Positions 28,768 to 36,042 of a stretch of 64,000 nt of DNA are shown here, piece by piece. Both the position numbers and the translations under genes were made by a program. The notes below the pieces were generated by a model. That model was not told the DNA's origin. It did no database searches and saw nothing but the letters and a program-made list of their open reading frames with translations. Every line of letters begins with the position of its first letter. Within the stretch, counting starts at the first letter, position 1. Source of the DNA: Clostridia bacterium. GTDB taxonomy: Bacteria; Bacillota; Clostridia; Christensenellales; Borkfalkiaceae. The stretch spans positions 38,477 to 102,476 of the forward strand of contig CAAGNQ010000020.1 of assembly GCA_900771345.1 (NCBI GenBank), given 5' to 3'.

Positions 28768-28792
28768 GTATGAAAAGTCATACTTTTCATAC
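28768..28792 (-). promoter_or_regulatory. Palindromic operator upstream of the AbrB-type gene
   Basis: GTATGAAAAG (28768-28777) and CTTTTCATAC (28783-28792) are perfect inverted repeats with a 5-base spacer. The site begins 4 bases after the -10 box, where a bound dimer would block transcription. Its most likely reader is the adjacent AbrB-type protein. Confidence 0.6.
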
Positions 28793-28796
28793 CATT

Positions 28797-28826
28797 ATCT
28801 TAACATAATAAAACTAATACTGTCAA
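28797..28826 (-). promoter_or_regulatory. Promoter of the AbrB-ABC operon
   Basis: On the - strand TTGACA (28826-28821), 18 bases, TAAGAT (28802-28797). Confidence 0.65.
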
Positions 28827-28896
28827 GTAATTTAAACTATGTAACTATTTTTTTGCCTTTTGAATACAATGATAGTACTACAAAGGAGGAATTTTT

Positions 28897-29658
28897 ATGT
28901 GCTGTCTTTTTGGTTGTGGCTCCTGCCACAATCGTGCTAACACAATAAACGGTCTAAACCTAGCAAACGCATCAAACGGATTAAGCGTTGCAAATGCAAC
29001 AAGTGGAAGATGCTGTTCTTGTCGCACGGGTCCACAAGGCCCTCAAGGCCCGAGGGGTTTTCAAGGTCCTCAGGGTCCTCAAGGTCCTGCCGGTGCTACT
29101 GGTGCTCAAGGTCCTATCGGATTAACTGGTGCTACAGGCCCACAAGGTCCCGTTGGTGCTACTGGTCCTCAAGGTCCTCAAGGTCCTATCGGATTAACTG
29201 GTGCTACAGGCCCACAAGGTCCTGTTGGTGCTACTGGTCCTCAAGGTCCCGTTGGTCCTACTGGTCCACAAGGTCCTGCCGGACTTGGTGACGCAATTTA
29301 TGCTCTAACAACAGATGCAACGGTTGCTTCTGGCGCTATTATACCGTTGACATTTAGCACTGCTACGCCGTCGACCACAATGAGCGTATCGGGTGGGGCT
29401 GTGAATATAACCGAGCCTGGAATCTATCTTGTTTCTTATTTCGTTAACGGTACTAGTACGGAAATTTTATCAGTTTCACTTTATCAGAATGGAGTTTTAA
29501 TCCCAAATGAAGATTTAACCTTTGATTCTACTTCTGGAACGGGTAGTAGAACTAGTCTAGTTACCTTTACGGACGCAGGAACTCTGGCGCTTTATAACAC
29601 GTCGGGAGCAGAGGCTACTTTTGACGACGCAACTTTAACCGTAGTAAGACTCGCTTAA
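28897..29658 (+). CDS. Collagen-like repeat protein with BclA/TNF-like C-terminal domain
   Basis: A 253-residue protein in three parts. Residues 1-43 are Cys-rich with a tandem Asn/Ala motif (NGLNLANASNGLSVANATSG). Residues 44-127 are about 28 Gly-X-Y triplets (GPQ, GPV, GAT). The C-terminal 125 residues are beta-rich and resemble the trimeric jelly-roll heads of BclA-type exosporium proteins. There is no signal peptide, which suits a spore-surface protein made in the mother cell. A strong SD (AAGGAGG) precedes the ATG. Other possible role: a non-spore surface filament. Function is inferred from architecture only. Confidence 0.85.
   Translation: MCCLFGCGSCHNRANTINGLNLANASNGLSVANATSGRCCSCRTGPQGPQGPRGFQGPQGPQGPAGATGAQGPIGLTGATGPQGPVGATGPQGPQGPIGLTGATGPQGPVGATGPQGPVGPTGPQGPAGLGDAIYALTTDATVASGAIIPLTFSTATPSTTMSVSGGAVNITEPGIYLVSYFVNGTSTEILSVSLYQNGVLIPNEDLTFDSTSGTGSRTSLVTFTDAGTLALYNTSGAEATFDDATLTVVRLA
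29107..29250 (+). repeat. Two 72-base tandem repeats in the collagen-like gene
   Basis: Copies at 29107-29178 and 29179-29250 differ at only two third-codon positions. Each encodes eight Gly-X-Y triplets. Shorter partial copies flank them, so repeat number is likely to vary between strains. Confidence 0.85.
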
Positions 29659-29713
29659 ATTTTGTGACTGAGATATTATCAAAGTTCATCTTTTTTGTTT
29701 TCTCTTTACTGAA

Positions 29714-29740
29714 AAACGCCGTGATATTCACGGCGTTTTT
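29714..29740. terminator. Bidirectional terminator
   Basis: AAACGCCGTGA/TCACGGCGTTTTT hairpin between the convergent collagen-like and glycerol-1-phosphate dehydrogenase genes. Confidence 0.85.
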
Positions 29741-29741
29741 A

Positions 29742-30989
29742 TTAATCAAACATTCTAGATAATCTTAAAAGGCTCAGTCTTCTTCTCATATATGGGTGAT
29801 ATTTAAACCCTTGTTCTTCTAACTCTTTGCTAACGCTAATCTCTTCGGCAGTTGTAGCGCAATTTGCCCTCTTCATTGCCTTTAGAATTTGCTCATAAGT
29901 AGGCATTGACGCAATTATTTGTCTTATTTTTTCCCAGTTTTCTTCAATAGTTTTAGGATTAATATTATCGGTAATAGTATCTGGCGTATTAAGTTTAATA
30001 ACCTCGTCTTTAAGCGCTCCGTAATTTAACAAAACCTCTTCCCAGTCAATAACTTCTTTATGCCCTTTAATACTTTGCTTTTTGTAGAGTTTTGCATATT
30101 CTTTCATAACCAAAAGGGTTGCCACGCCGACCTTTTTCCCGTGAAAATCAGAAATTTTTCCGTCAAGAAGTTTCTTGCATTCCCAAAAATGGGATAAAAT
30201 ATGTTCGGTACCACTTGCAGGGCGAGATGTTTTGGTAAACCCCATACCTATCCCCGTCAAAAGAAGCGCCTCAAAAACAGCGCTGGCACTCTGCTCGTCG
30301 TCAGCCGTAATCCTATCGGCAAGCGCCATGATTTTATCGGTTGCAAGCCTCGTTAAATTTGCCACTCTTTCACAATAATATTCGCCCGTGATAAGACTTG
30401 AAACCTGCCAGTCTATAAGTCCAACGTATTTTCCAACCATATCACCAAAGCCTGCAGATTTTAACTCGCTTGGCGCTGACGCCAAAATCTTTGTGTCTGC
30501 TATAATAACCTCAGGCGATTTTGCAGAATAGGTAATCTTAAAATTGCCGTCGGTAAGTGGCGCGTTATAGGATGCAAACCCATCCATACTCGCAGCCGTT
30601 GCAAAAATACAAAGAGGCTTATCAAGTTCTGCAGACGCCTTTCTGCAAATATCGTTAAGCGAGCCTGACCCGACCGAAATAACCCCGTCGTTATTAATTA
30701 AAAGTTGTTTTATAACCCCTACTTCTTTTACGGTCGCCTCACGCAAATTATCGTAAATTTTATATTGAACGTCAAATCCTTCAAGAGAATTGCTAATGCC
30801 GTCTGACGCCCTTAAAGTGTTTTTATCGCATACTAGCAAAAGCCTTTTCTTAAAGTCGTTTCTCTTTAAGATTTCTCCCACTTTGTTTACAGCGCCACTT
30901 TCAACAACAATCTCTTTTATGGTAAGTGGATGCTCTCTGCCACATTCGCAGTTAGAAAACTCTATTCTTAATTTATTTAAATCAATCAT
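29742..30989 (-). CDS. egsA: sn-glycerol-1-phosphate dehydrogenase (AraM/EgsA family)
   Basis: A 415-residue iron-type dehydrogenase related to archaeal G1P dehydrogenase and Bacillus AraM. It should reduce dihydroxyacetone phosphate to sn-glycerol-1-phosphate with NAD(P)H. Nucleotide-binding GVISVGSGSLNDICR, the FATAASMDGFASYNAP segment and metal ligands in SAGFGDMVGKYVG, GTEHILSHFWE and DFHGKKVGVAT (Asp and two His) are present. It overlaps the following lipoprotein-like gene upstream by 8 bases. No prenyltransferase such as PcrB is seen nearby, so the fate of the product is unknown. Confidence 0.88.
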   Translation of the reverse strand: MIDLNKLRIEFSNCECGREHPLTIKEIVVESGAVNKVGEILKRNDFKKRLLLVCDKNTLRASDGISNSLEGFDVQYKIYDNLREATVKEVGVIKQLLINNDGVISVGSGSLNDICRKASAELDKPLCIFATAASMDGFASYNAPLTDGNFKITYSAKSPEVIIADTKILASAPSELKSAGFGDMVGKYVGLIDWQVSSLITGEYYCERVANLTRLATDKIMALADRITADDEQSASAVFEALLLTGIGMGFTKTSRPASGTEHILSHFWECKKLLDGKISDFHGKKVGVATLLVMKEYAKLYKKQSIKGHKEVIDWEEVLLNYGALKDEVIKLNTPDTITDNINPKTIEENWEKIRQIIASMPTYEQILKAMKRANCATTAEEISVSKELEEQGFKYHPYMRRRLSLLRLSRMFD

Positions 30990-31980
30990 TCGTTTCTCCT
31001 TGTCTTTTAACGGTTAACTCTCCGTTATCAATAAGCAAACTAATATCTCCATCTATATCAGTTCTAAGTATTTTATAGTCCTCATTTGCTATTTGCAATC
31101 TTTTTAGAACTGAAGTTTCGGGATAGCCCGTGTAACTGCCTCCACCTACAGAAATTACTGCGTTTTTAGGTTTAAGCACGTTTAGAAATTCCTGTGACGA
31201 GCCTTTACTTGCTCCACCGTTAGAAACTTTAAGAAAATCAATATTCTCGAGGTTAACCCTTTTGTTTTCAGTTTGCAAAACTATATTATAAAAATCAATA
31301 TTAAGATTATTAAGAAGGTCATTTTCCTCGATTTTGCCAGCATCCCCTGTCGTAACTATCCTAGTCCCCTCAACGTCAATATAAATAATAGGTGATAAAT
31401 CGTCTGCATCACTTTCTGTTGGAAGATTAAGAGAGTTAAACCTAGCGTAACTACCACCTTTTGACAGAGGAGTTAAAAATGCAACGAGATAGTCCTCCCC
31501 TGCCATATAATCACTACATTCAGAATAATTAATCTCAATATTCTTACTTTGCGCCAACTCAACAAACCTCGTGTAATCTGGAAAAAAGTCAGAGTTCGGT
31601 TGCAGTATCTTTGGAATAAAAATATTTTTAACGTTAAAAGTGTTAATTATACTTTCAGCATTCCCCGTATGCTCGGCGTCAGGGTGAGAATAAACGAAAT
31701 AGTCAATAGTGTCAGTGAGTTTAGATATCTCTTCCGTGACTTTTTTAGTTATCGTTTGTTCGTCCTGCCCACAGTCTACGAGAAGTGTTTTCCCATCACT
31801 AAATTTAACGAGCATGCATTCTCCATCCTGAACGTCAATAAACTTGACTATACTAGTATATTTAATTTCCCCATCCTTATCTTTATCATCACGATTACTT
31901 TGCGCTCCACAAGAAAAATTAACCAGCAATAAGACTAAAACAAGCAAAAAGATAAGAATCTTTTTCATTTGTAAAATCAT
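30982..31980 (-). CDS. Lipoprotein with a degenerate ComEC-like metallo-beta-lactamase fold
   Basis: A 332-residue exported protein. Residues 5-25 form a signal peptide ending in a lipobox (VNFSC), so it is probably a lipid-anchored outer-face protein. The rest resembles the ComEC/Rec2 metallo-hydrolase domain: VKFIDVQDGECMLVKF, LLVDCGQDE, SHPDAEHTGN and TTGDAGKIEENDLL. In family members a later His-His pair (HHGS) completes the metal site; here the matching place reads SNGGASKGSS, so a key ligand is lost. It may be inactive or binding-only. There is no ComEC channel domain. It sits in one operon with patatin-like and G1P dehydrogenase genes. Confidence 0.75.
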   Translation of the reverse strand: MILQMKKILIFLLVLVLLLVNFSCGAQSNRDDKDKDGEIKYTSIVKFIDVQDGECMLVKFSDGKTLLVDCGQDEQTITKKVTEEISKLTDTIDYFVYSHPDAEHTGNAESIINTFNVKNIFIPKILQPNSDFFPDYTRFVELAQSKNIEINYSECSDYMAGEDYLVAFLTPLSKGGSYARFNSLNLPTESDADDLSPIIYIDVEGTRIVTTGDAGKIEENDLLNNLNIDFYNIVLQTENKRVNLENIDFLKVSNGGASKGSSQEFLNVLKPKNAVISVGGGSYTGYPETSVLKRLQIANEDYKILRTDIDGDISLLIDNGELTVKRQGETND

Positions 31981-31986
31981 TTTTAT

Positions 31987-32790
31987 CTATAGCCTTTTTC
32001 TATTTTGCAATTTATCAATATCACCTTTAATTTTAGGAATAAATTCTAGCGCCGTTTGATATCCTATATCATACATTTTACTGCCAGAAAAAAATGAGGT
32101 TGAAGAATATTCGTTTAGGTCTGGATGAATAACGACGTCACTAGAGTCATACCCCTTTTTCCACGGTTCTTTTACGTCTGACTTGTAGGTTGGAAAAATC
32201 CTAGATAAAAGACTAGGTCTTTCTGACTTTTCCGTTCTTAAATCAACCCCTATAACGTAATCAGCACCAAGCGTTCTAACTACGTCGGCAGGCACGGAGT
32301 TTACAAACGCACCGTCAACGTATCTCTTGCCGTCAATTAAAAAAGCCTTAAAAAAAGGAGGAATACTGCACGACGCACAGAGCGCGTCAGCCACGTTCCC
32401 ACTATCAAACACCTTTTCTTTGCCTGTTTCCACCTCGGTAGCAATCGCCCTAAACGGCTTTTTTAGTTCTTCGATATCAAGATGCCCTATCGACCTATCG
32501 ATAACGTCGTTAAGCCCTTGCATATCCGTTATCATATTTATATTTTTTATTTCGCCAAAACTGATGGTTTTTAAAAGTTCACTAATATCGGTCACAGAAT
32601 AATCGTTGCTATAAAAAGCGCCTATTATGCTTCCAATACTCGTTCCTGCAATCATATCGATTTTAATATCGTTATCCTCGAATGCTTTAAGAACGCCCAA
32701 GTGAGCAAAGCCCTTAGCCCCACCAGAGCCAAGTGCTAAACCTATTTTTAATTGTTTTTTTCTCCTTTTAATCCAATTAAAAAATCCCAT
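31987..32790 (-). CDS. Patatin-like phospholipase (RssA/YchK type)
   Basis: A 267-residue serine hydrolase. The oxyanion motif GLALGSGGAKGFAHLG is at the start, the nucleophile serine is in GTSIGS (G-x-S-x-G), and the catalytic Asp is in DGA (YVDGAFVNSVP). The first 15 residues are basic and may contact membranes. It likely deacylates phospholipids or lysophospholipids inside the cell. Neighbours are a membrane exporter upstream (7 bases) and a lipoprotein downstream. Confidence 0.88.
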   Translation of the reverse strand: MGFFNWIKRRKKQLKIGLALGSGGAKGFAHLGVLKAFEDNDIKIDMIAGTSIGSIIGAFYSNDYSVTDISELLKTISFGEIKNINMITDMQGLNDVIDRSIGHLDIEELKKPFRAIATEVETGKEKVFDSGNVADALCASCSIPPFFKAFLIDGKRYVDGAFVNSVPADVVRTLGADYVIGVDLRTEKSERPSLLSRIFPTYKSDVKEPWKKGYDSSDVVIHPDLNEYSSTSFFSGSKMYDIGYQTALEFIPKIKGDIDKLQNRKRL

Positions 32791-32797
32791 TTTTTAC

Positions 32798-33421
32798 CTA
32801 TTTTTTGTCTATTTTTTTATTGTTTACCTTTATAATAAAGAAAATTAGTAGCAAGATTGCAAGCGCAAACAATGCGTAAAGAATATAGTTAAGCATTTTT
32901 ATCGAGCCAAACGCCAAGCAACACTCTGCTAAAAGAGAGATAATTAATCCTGCAACAAGATTGCCTAAAATAACTGGAAGAATTGAATCTTTAAATTTTA
33001 GGTTTAAAAATACTGCGATAGCCGTTCCTGTCCAAATCCCCGTCATAGGCAGAGGGATTGCCACGAAAATAAAGACGCCTAGTTGCTTTAGTCTTGTTGG
33101 CGATACTTGTTTTTTGCCCTTGTTTTGCTGTTTTTTAAGAGTTTGGTTTGCCTTGTCAGTAAAGTAGTCTTCCACTTTTACGGCAAACTTCTCAAACCAT
33201 TTTATACTTTTGAGTAAATTTAGAACAGGCTTAAGCAAAAAGAATATTAGAAAAAATACAATGGTTGAACCTATATAACCTAAAATTAGCGCCTCAAAAA
33301 AATTAAAACCAGCGCCTCTAGCAAAAACGATTCCACCTTTTAATTCTATTAGTGGAACGATTGACATTATTATGGTAGACAAAAAGTCGTTCCCTATTAA
33401 ATTTTGAATAAATTCAACCAT
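32798..33421 (-). CDS. Small multidrug-export-like membrane protein (COG2426)
   Basis: A 207-residue protein with about five membrane helices matching COG2426 (putative small multi-drug export protein). The motifs VPLIELKGGI and IFVAIPLPMTGIWTGT are typical. The start at 33421 (MVEFIQ) has GGAGG 4 bases upstream; an open frame extends 22 codons further but runs into the promoter region. Real transport function is not established for the family. Confidence 0.82.
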   Translation of the reverse strand: MVEFIQNLIGNDFLSTIIMSIVPLIELKGGIVFARGAGFNFFEALILGYIGSTIVFFLIFFLLKPVLNLLKSIKWFEKFAVKVEDYFTDKANQTLKKQQNKGKKQVSPTRLKQLGVFIFVAIPLPMTGIWTGTAIAVFLNLKFKDSILPVILGNLVAGLIISLLAECCLAFGSIKMLNYILYALFALAILLLIFFIIKVNNKKIDKK

Positions 33422-33438
33422 TATCCCTCCAAAAAACT

Positions 33439-33487
33439 TTGAATTTTCACCAAAAACAAGTATAATATAATTAATGAAAAAAATCAA
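33439..33487. promoter_or_regulatory. Overlapping divergent promoters
   Basis: For the + strand: TTGAAT (33439-33444), 16 bases, TATAAT (33461-33466) for ttcA. For the - strand: TTGATT (33487-33482), 17 bases, TATACT (33464-33459) for the COG2426 gene. The two -10 boxes overlap, so the polymerases must compete. Confidence 0.6.
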
Positions 33488-33516
33488 CCAAATTTTTGGA
33501 ATTATGGTATATCATT

Positions 33517-34263
33517 ATGACGACAAGGCAGATGCTTTCCCTTTTAAGAAAGGGCATAACTAAATATAAACTCATAAAAGATGGAGATAAAATCGCCGTT
33601 GGCGTTTCGGGTGGAAAGGATAGCGTAACTCTTTTAAAACTTTTAGCAGAATATAAAAGATTTTCTCCCGAAAAGTTTGATTTAATCGCTATTACCATCG
33701 ACCTCGACTTTACGGGCGCTAATCCCGATTACTCGCCCATTCAAAGTTTATGCGATTCGTTAGGCGTTCAATACTTTATTGAGAAAACTGATATAGGAAA
33801 AATCGTTTTTGACGTTAGAAAAGAATCTAACCCTTGCGCATTATGCTCAAAAATGCGAAAGGGGGCACTTAATCTCCTTGCTAAAAAATTAGGCTGTAAC
33901 AAAGTGGCAATCGGTCATCACCGTGACGACCTAATTGATACTATGTTCTTATCCCTTTTTTACGAGGGAAGGCTTTCAACCTTTGCGCCTAAAAGTTATT
34001 TAGATAAAACAGAACTGACTTTAATTCGTCCTATGATTATGATTGCTGAAATTGACGTCGTATCATACTCAAAAACTCTGCCGATTGTAAACAGTTGTTG
34101 CCCAGCAAACAAACTCACTAAACGAGAAAAGGTTAAAGAAATAGTATCTAATATTGCAAAAGATATACCGAATATCCGAGATATGTGTTTTACTGCATTA
34201 ACTCACCCTGAGCGTTATAACCTCTTTGACAAGTTTGAGGGGCAATCTGACAAAATAGATTAA
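33517..34263 (+). CDS. ttcA: tRNA 2-thiocytidine(32) synthetase TtcA-like
   Basis: A 248-residue N-type ATP pyrophosphatase. The PP-loop is GVSGGKDSVTLLKLL, the paired cysteines are in NPCALCSKMRKGAL, and IGHHRDDLIDTMFLSLFYEGR and SCCPANKLTKREKVK follow, as in TtcA, which thiolates C32 of some tRNAs using an iron-sulfur cluster. The ATG at 33517 is preferred; the frame is open from a TTG 7 codons earlier but similarity begins at TTRQMLSLLRKGI. A strong terminator follows. Confidence 0.88.
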   Translation: MTTRQMLSLLRKGITKYKLIKDGDKIAVGVSGGKDSVTLLKLLAEYKRFSPEKFDLIAITIDLDFTGANPDYSPIQSLCDSLGVQYFIEKTDIGKIVFDVRKESNPCALCSKMRKGALNLLAKKLGCNKVAIGHHRDDLIDTMFLSLFYEGRLSTFAPKSYLDKTELTLIRPMIMIAEIDVVSYSKTLPIVNSCCPANKLTKREKVKEIVSNIAKDIPNIRDMCFTALTHPERYNLFDKFEGQSDKID

Positions 34264-34281
34264 AAGTTTATTACAAAACAA

Positions 34282-34318
34282 AAGAGGACTGTTTTAATTC
34301 AAACAGTCCTCTTTTTTT
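34282..34318. terminator. Bidirectional terminator
   Basis: AAGAGGACTGTTT/AAACAGTCCTCTT hairpin with T and A runs on both sides, between ttcA and the convergent Wzz-like genes. Confidence 0.9.
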
Positions 34319-34325
34319 ATCATTT

Positions 34326-35039
34326 TTATTTTATCTTTCTTATGCTTGAAAGCACGTCTACGCCCGTTATTTCCTCAAATTCAAACTTATTCTTTATGGT
34401 ATTATCGGTCATAAATATTATTATAATTACTCCAACCGATAAAATTAAGCCTGCAAGGACTCCAATCACAATGTACTTAAATGAGTTATTGTTTATTGAT
34501 ACCGAAACGTCGTTCTGCGTTGGAATAAGCACGAAACTTTCAGCAACGATTAACCCTTTATCGTTATCAATAATCATAACGCTCTCTATAATAGAGTTAA
34601 GTTTGCCCTCTGCAACCTTTGCGTCTGCGTCAGTATATGAAATTGAGAAAATCAAACTATCACGATTCTCTTTAGAGCCATTCACGCTAACGCTACCTGC
34701 GTTTACCGAATTTGCTTTGCCATAAACTTCGCCAGCCTTTTTAATTACGTCTGGTGATTTAACCAACTCTAACACGTCAGGAAGATAGATTTTTGAAAGT
34801 GTTGTGTCAGTAGTAACAGTGTTTGCACTGATGTTTCCTACAGAAAGTCTTAATAATACCGAACGTGATACCGTATAGGTTGGCTTAACCATCATAGTTG
34901 CATAAAGAAATCCAGCAGATGCACATAGAATGGTTACTAATAATATTATAAACCATCTTTTCAATATTGCGCCAAGAAGTGAAACAGAACTTCCTTCACC
35001 TATATCAGCAGTATTGTAATAACTATTATAAGATTGCAT
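34326..35039 (-). CDS. Wzz-like polysaccharide chain-length regulator, second copy
   Basis: A 237-residue membrane protein with helices at about 25-50 and 190-215 and an extracytoplasmic domain between them. This matches the Wzz/CapA co-polymerase fold that sets capsule or exopolysaccharide chain length. The tail FEFEEITGVDVLSSIRK closely matches the neighbouring gene's ending, so the two are paralogues. It starts one base from the first copy's stop. No BY-kinase is seen in the window. Confidence 0.8.
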   Translation of the reverse strand: MQSYNSYYNTADIGEGSSVSLLGAILKRWFIILLVTILCASAGFLYATMMVKPTYTVSRSVLLRLSVGNISANTVTTDTTLSKIYLPDVLELVKSPDVIKKAGEVYGKANSVNAGSVSVNGSKENRDSLIFSISYTDADAKVAEGKLNSIIESVMIIDNDKGLIVAESFVLIPTQNDVSVSINNNSFKYIVIGVLAGLILSVGVIIIIFMTDNTIKNKFEFEEITGVDVLSSIRKIK

Positions 35040-35866
35040 TATTTACCTCCCTGCTTTTCGATAAACGATAGCACGTCAACACCGGTTAATTCTTCAAGTT
35101 CTTGCCTGTTTTGAATAGTATTGTCTAATAAAAATTTAATGTATATTACTATACATGAAAGGAAAATACCTATGAATACAGATACAATAACAATTTTGCG
35201 ATTTGAAACGTCACTTACCGGACCTCTTTGACCTAGCCCCTCAATGCTACTTTTTATCCCCGAAAAATACTTATCCTGAAGCACGCCGTCTATCGTAATT
35301 TCTTCTCTGCACTCTTTGTCGAAAGCATAAACTAAAATACTTAACTTTTCTGAAGACGCAACCATATCCTCATCCGTATAACTAATACTAAACAAAAATC
35401 TAACGCCATCATCATCAACTTCTGACGTTGCTTTGATGTTGCTTGCTACTATGTGCTTTACTTGAACAGGTGAATTATCATACTTATCTTCAGATTCCAC
35501 AGTCTTAATGTAATCCTCAATAGTATAATCGGCCCCTTCCTCTCTCTTATCGTTAAGATATTCGTTATAATAGAAGTTGGCTCTATCAACAACAACCCCC
35601 TCATCACAAAAATCAATAACCGTTTTAACAAAAGCATTCATTGCATTAATATTATTTGTAATGCTATCGTGCTCCTTATTTTCTGCCCTATACATTACCG
35701 TTTCAGTAGAAGTATAGTGAGGAGTTATAAGTTTAGTGTACCCTACTCCACAGCCAATGGCTAGAGTCATTATTAAAATAATAAGCAAGAGGTTATGCTT
35801 TATAACGTATAAAATCGACGAAAGCGATATTTCACGATTTCCGTTTAGTTGTTTTTTTTCATCCAT
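35039..35866 (-). CDS. Wzz-like polysaccharide chain-length regulator, first copy
   Basis: A 275-residue paralogue of the next gene. A transmembrane helix is near residues 25-45 and a second at 222-245. The extracytoplasmic loop carries conserved SISYTDEDM, and the tail reads ELEELTGVDVLSFIEK. It probably acts with the CapD/PglF-type enzyme and ABC exporter encoded just upstream in surface polysaccharide or lipid-linked glycan assembly. Its own promoter lies at 35960-35988. Confidence 0.8.
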   Translation of the reverse strand: MDEKKQLNGNREISLSSILYVIKHNLLLIILIMTLAIGCGVGYTKLITPHYTSTETVMYRAENKEHDSITNNINAMNAFVKTVIDFCDEGVVVDRANFYYNEYLNDKREEGADYTIEDYIKTVESEDKYDNSPVQVKHIVASNIKATSEVDDDGVRFLFSISYTDEDMVASSEKLSILVYAFDKECREEITIDGVLQDKYFSGIKSSIEGLGQRGPVSDVSNRKIVIVSVFIGIFLSCIVIYIKFLLDNTIQNRQELEELTGVDVLSFIEKQGGK

Positions 35867-35902
35867 AATCCATTCCTTATATATGTTTTTTTAAATTAAA
35901 AG

Positions 35903-35923
35903 TTAAAGTTCTAAGAACTTTAA
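35903..35923 (-). promoter_or_regulatory. Inverted repeat in the Wzz gene leader
   Basis: TTAAAGTTC-TAA-GAACTTTAA has perfect 9-base arms and lies between the promoter and the first Wzz-like gene. It could be an operator or an mRNA hairpin. Confidence 0.45.
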
Positions 35924-35959
35924 TGAATATTTCATCACAATATTCCATTATCATTATAT

Positions 35960-35988
35960 ATTGTATCTATAAATAGAAAAAAAAGCAA
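35960..35988 (-). promoter_or_regulatory. Probable promoter of the Wzz-like pair
   Basis: On the - strand TTGCTT (35988-35983), 17 bases, TACAAT (35965-35960). The leader of about 85 bases holds the inverted repeat. Confidence 0.55.
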
Positions 35989-36042
35989 GGAAAATAGCAA
36001 TATTTTATTTAATGTTAAAATTTTTAAGCATATATTGACAAT

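Noticed and set aside
29010..29291. 93-codon Ser/Arg/Tyr repeat frame over the collagen-like region
   Set aside because: It is the frame-shifted shadow of the Gly-X-Y repeats.
35903..35923. GTTC-TAA-GAAC as a possible LexA box
   Set aside because: The Gram-positive box is GAAC-N4-GTTC; here the halves are in the opposite order and spacing, and the downstream genes are not SOS genes.
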